Positions 60,626 through 64,000 of a stretch of DNA of 64,000 bases are shown here, piece by piece (the stretch's first letter is position 1; every line of letters starts with the position of its first letter). This DNA is from Margaritifera margaritifera. Taxonomy: Eukaryota; Mollusca; Bivalvia; Unionida; Margaritiferidae. A model generated the notes under the pieces. It worked only from the letters and a program-made list of their open reading frames with translations. It was not told the DNA's origin and did not search any database. The stretch is taken from positions 426,001-490,000 of the forward strand of contig JAQPZY010001695.1 in NCBI GenBank assembly GCA_029931535.1, read 5' to 3'. A program made the position numbers and the translations under genes.

Positions 60626-61283
60626 ATGATGTGATATGACATGGTAGATGCTGTGATATGACATAGTAGACGATGTGACATGGTAGATGATGTGATATGA
60701 CATGGTAGATAATGTGATATGACATCGTAGATGATGTGATATGACATGGTAGATTATGTGATATGACATGGTAGATTATGTGATATGACATGGTAGATTA
60801 TGTGATATGACATGGTAGATTATGTGATATGAGATAGTAGACGATGTGACATGGTAGATGATGTGATATGACATGGTCGATTATGTGATATGACATCGTA
60901 GATTATGTAATATGACATGGTAGATGATGTGATATGACATCGTTGATTATGTGATATGACATCGTAGATGATGTGATATGACATGGTAGATTACGTGATA
61001 TGACATCGTAGACGATGTGATATGACATGGTAGATTATGTGATATGACATGGTAGATTATGTGATATGACATGGTAGATGATGTGATATGACATAGTAGA
61101 TGATGTGATATGACATGGTAGATGACGTGACATGACATGGTAGATTACGTGATATGACATGGTAGATGACGTGATATGACATGGTAGATGACGTGATATG
61201 ACATGGTAGATGACGTGATATGACATGGTAGATGATGTGATATGACATGGTAGATGATGTGATATGACATGGTAGATGACGTG
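60626..61283. repeat. 22-bp minisatellite, about 30 units
   Basis: Unit ATGTGATATGACATGGTAGA plus TT or TG. It varies mainly at ATGG/ATCG and GATT/GATG; a few units are shortened. As 22 is not a multiple of three, three units make 66 bp, and the minus strand is free of stops in several frames, giving overlapping 22-residue-period frames. It lies in the loop between the arms of the long inverted repeat. Confidence 0.96.
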
Positions 61284-61379
61284 ATGTGCTGCTGACATTG
61301 GGCAAGAGTATAATCCACCTACATAAACTTATACTTCATTAAATACATCATGGATTTTATTCCTCTTTATCATATCCGT

Positions 61380-62290
61380 CCTGTTTCCGTACTTTTTAAG
61401 TCTCGTAATAGGTTTGTAAGATAATACTATTCTTAGTTAAGACTTATACATGTTTTAGAATAGTTGTAGTTTAAATGTTGAAGATAGTATTCTCTATATT
61501 AGTGGAATTTGACTAAGATCTTTCAATAATAACCATGCATGACTAGTTAGCTAGCAAAATAAAAAAGGAAGAAGAAGCTGTCGTATAATAATGAACACCA
61601 TAACTGAATACGATAAGAGACTAACCTAGATCGTTCACTTTGATTACATTTCACAATGGAATATGTTTGTAAAAGTCAATGGACTTTGATAATGTGAATA
61701 ACCTTAAGTGATATGTCATCGTTTTGCATCTATGTTTAAAACAAGTGATTGATCTCTATGAAATAAAGTGTAGACGTTTCAAAAATTGCACTCCTCACAC
61801 TTGGGTGACGTGAAATATGAAAGGGAATCCCCCTAGGCTGCACTCCTCACACTTGGGTGACGTGAAATATGAAAGGGAATCCCCCTAGGCTACACTACAT
61901 CCTGGATAATTCACCTCCTTTTAAAATGTCAGTGGACTCTGGCATTACTTGACCGTATCTGTAGCTACGTGTTAGATTTAGGTGATTTTACCTTGAATAA
62001 TCACTTATGATTTCACATACCTAGTAGAGAAATATAATTTTTCATCTTTAAGGAGGCACGCCACTTTACCCTAAATAGGTTATAATGTCCTATAGATCTG
62101 CATGGACTATCCATTGACTGTTATGTACAATACCTACATCCACACCTGAAATTAGTGTTTTGTATGAAACCTAGATTTACCCATCTGACCCTTCAACGTG
62201 TTTACCTAGTGTGACCTTGTTTGAACCCTGAAATCTGACAATCCGTCAAAATGGTAGCCAACTCCGCTGGTAAATTACGGCAACTACTAT
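61380..62290. repeat. Long inverted repeat, right arm
   Basis: Reverse complement of 58310-59900 as detailed for the left arm. It lacks both MITEs and shows the unoccupied sites: near 62085 (ACATTATAACC when read in reverse) and near 61738 (CACTTGTTTTAAACATAG in reverse). Confidence 0.88.
61788..61891. repeat. 52-bp tandem duplication in the right arm
   Basis: GCACTCCTCACACTTGGGTG through CCCCCTAGGCT occurs at 61788 and 61840. The left arm has only one copy. Confidence 0.95.
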
Positions 62291-62387
62291 CGATGAATTT
62301 GCGGCATTTTTTTCAACGTATTAATATACTCGAGGGTGCTTAGTTTAGTGCTGATAAAGATACTATTGAATTTTATAATGAATATGA

Positions 62388-62596
62388 ACCGTATTTTACT
62401 GGCTTATTAGTCAAGTCCAACTGCAAACAATATAGACATCGCATAATGCGCCGGCAGATCAGGGTTTATGTTGTTTGTTGTACTGATTAGTCCTTACAAA
62501 CTCCATAGATCCAGATCTGCCGGCGCCTTGTGGAATGGCAGATTTGGGTCTTGCATTTTACAGTTGGACTCGACTTATAAGCGAGTATAACGTGTA
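62388..62596. mobile_element. Foldback MITE, copy 3 (opposite orientation)
   Basis: About 209 bp. It carries the same internal hairpin words as at 29.6 and 30.6 kb (CGCATAATGCGCCGGCAGAT, CTGATTAGTCCTTACAAACT, AGATCTGCCGGCGCC) but with the linker reversed. The ends are ACCGTATTTTACTGGCTTAT and TTATAAGCGAGTATAACGTG, more worn than in copy 2. Confidence 0.83.
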
Positions 62597-62599
62597 AGT

Positions 62600-64000
62600 G
62601 ATAATCTTGAAATTGTTTTAATGTAGATATTAGAATGTAGATATTACAGAAGAAGAGATAAATAAAGCTATCAAAGAATTAAAAATTGTAAAGAGCTCTA
62701 GACCCGATAAACTGATACATTATTTTTTATTCATTGTAAAGATGCATTGCATTTATATTTGTTAAAACAAATTATTTTTTAATTCAGGATTTTTCCTATA
62801 TTTGTTGCAAATTTATTTTTTAATTCAGGATTTTGTACTGAAAGTTGATCCGACCGAATCATTATCTCCATTCGTAAAAAAAAGTTAATTCCTGATGTTG
62901 AAAATTATAGATGCATAACTCTATTAAGCGTATTAGGTAAATTATCACTCGTATTCTAAACAATAAACTTATAGAGGATTATCAGGTTTGAAGCTCAGTC
63001 TGGATTAAGAGAGAATATGTCTACTGTGGATACCATTTTTATATAGCATGGTTATCTCTCATTGTCTGAATTCATGTAAGAAACTATATTGCGCTTTTAT
63101 TGATTTTGCAAAACCTTATGTTGTAATAGGTATATTATGGTACAAACTACTGAAATTAGGGATTAGAGGAAAACGTTTGAATAATATACATTCTATGTAT
63201 GAAAATGTTCAAAGTTGAGTTAAATACAAAAATACTTTGACTGAGGAATTTATTTGTGTAACTGGAGTACGGCAAGGTTAATGTTTATCACCGTTTTTAT
63301 TTCATATGTTTATTAACGATTTTATTTGGTATATTTATCACCGTTTTTATTTGATATGTTTAGTAATGATTCAAAAGTGGAATTTTCACAAAATGAGGTT
63401 CCTGAGACAGGTTTAATTACACTGCAGTTGTTATTGAGTCTTTATGCATATAATATAGCAATTTTTCTAAAAAAGATGGTTTAGGGTTTGTATACTCTTT
63501 GTAACTACTGTCATAAATGGCGCCTAAAAGAAAATAAGTATAAGACAAATATTATAGCATTTCGAAGAGGTGGGAAAATACTAGAACGTGATAAATTCTT
63601 TTTTTAATGATCTTGAACAAGAAATAGTCAATAGGTTTGTTTACTTTTTGTTTGTTTGTTTTAGTTGTTTTGGTTTTTTTATTATTATTTTTTTCTTATT
63701 TTGCATTGTTCTTACCTCGGTTAGTGCGTTGAATGAAGCAGAACAAAACGCTGGCTAGACAGGCTTCTAAAACAGTTTGTTTCTATGGACAAATACTTAT
63801 ATGAATTTGATGACTTATCTTTCAAAGTGGTATGTAAATTATTTGATATTCTAGTTGTCCCAATTTTGAATTATGGTGCCGAAGTATGCAGATTTATTTC
63901 AGCCCATTCTGAATTTTATGTATGTCGAGAAAGTACGGTTAAAATTGTATTTTAAAAAAGTACTCGGAGTGAGGAAATGTACGCGGAATGAGTTTGTTAT
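62600..64000 (+). pseudogene. Degenerate LINE reverse transcriptase, runs off the window
   Basis: Reading across frames: VKSSRPDKLIHYF (about 62690), LIPDVENYRCITLLSVLGKL (62885-62945), EAQSGLRENMSTVDTIF (about 62990), KLYCAFIDFAKPY (about 63080), TGVRQG-stop-CLSPFLFHMFINDF (63261-63325) and YAYN in place of the catalytic YADD at 63443-63454. Further on come NYCHKWRLKENKYKTNIIAF (from 63503), then KLFDILVVPILNYGAEV (about 63840) and KKVLGVRKCTRNEFV at the very end. It is a reverse transcriptase of a different LINE from the 50 kb one, with a stop in the GVRQG-x-LSP motif, lost catalytic residues, a T-rich insertion (63600-63710) and many frameshifts. Confidence 0.85.
63284..63375. repeat. 50-bp tandem duplication inside the LINE RT
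   Basis: TTTATCACCGTTTTTATTT(C/G)ATATGTTTA(T/G)TAA occurs at 63284 and 63334. It repeats the LSPFLF coding region and so breaks the protein further. Confidence 0.9.

Overview
This is a eukaryotic, AT-rich (roughly one third G+C by eye), repeat-dominated stretch of nuclear DNA with no complete host gene that I can support. The most likely source is a marine or freshwater invertebrate, with a bivalve mollusc my best guess. The reasons are: non-LTR retrotransposons whose tails read like the mollusc/lancelet/cnidarian type; tRNA-headed SINEs with a TGGGCAAG-type central block; hAT-type MITEs starting CAGTGGC; very long TA microsatellites; many minisatellites; and a decayed member of a multi-copy invertebrate protein family marked by EADT and TGCDSTS-like motifs. 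The species assignment is inference. No rRNA gene, tRNA gene, CRISPR array or prokaryotic operon was seen.

Layout. 1-6473 and 12271-18767 are two nearly identical copies of a 6.5 kb segment in direct orientation. Each holds a frameshifted pseudogene of the EADT/TGCDSTS family followed by the C-terminal tail of a non-LTR reverse transcriptase. 6474-12270 is mostly unassigned, with microsatellites. 19.4-27.4 kb is rich in tandem repeats: a 48-bp array, a 44-bp satellite of about 40 units, a 45-bp array, and two arrays of a 39-bp unit inside a local duplication. About 26.2-28.7 kb and 33.8-36.1 kb are old diverged copies of one another, with a small piece also at 11.0-11.3 kb. 30.1-33.8 kb is an old third copy of part of the 6.5 kb segment, now broken up by a foldback MITE, a hAT MITE and a purine-rich tandem array.

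36.1-41.1 kb is mostly unassigned. 41.4-47.6 kb contains several diverged copies of one dispersed unit together with a 35-bp array, SINEs and a LINE tail. 50.1-52.4 kb is a 5'-truncated, multiply frameshifted non-LTR retrotransposon. 53.6-54.6 kb is a 33-bp array that keeps long frames open on both strands. 54.8-55.3 kb is an inverted LINE tail fragment. 58.3-62.3 kb is a long imperfect inverted repeat whose loop carries a 22-bp array; two hAT MITEs sit only in its left arm. 62.4-64.0 kb holds a foldback MITE and a second degenerate LINE that runs off the window.

The elements do not form a pathway. What they record is a history: one segment copied at least twice at different times, then decay of its genes, MITE and SINE insertion, and expansion of short repeats. 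I found no convincing new functional system. The best leads are the reciprocally decaying duplicate, the long inverted repeat with filled and empty MITE sites, the foldback MITE family, and the large arrays with variant blocks.
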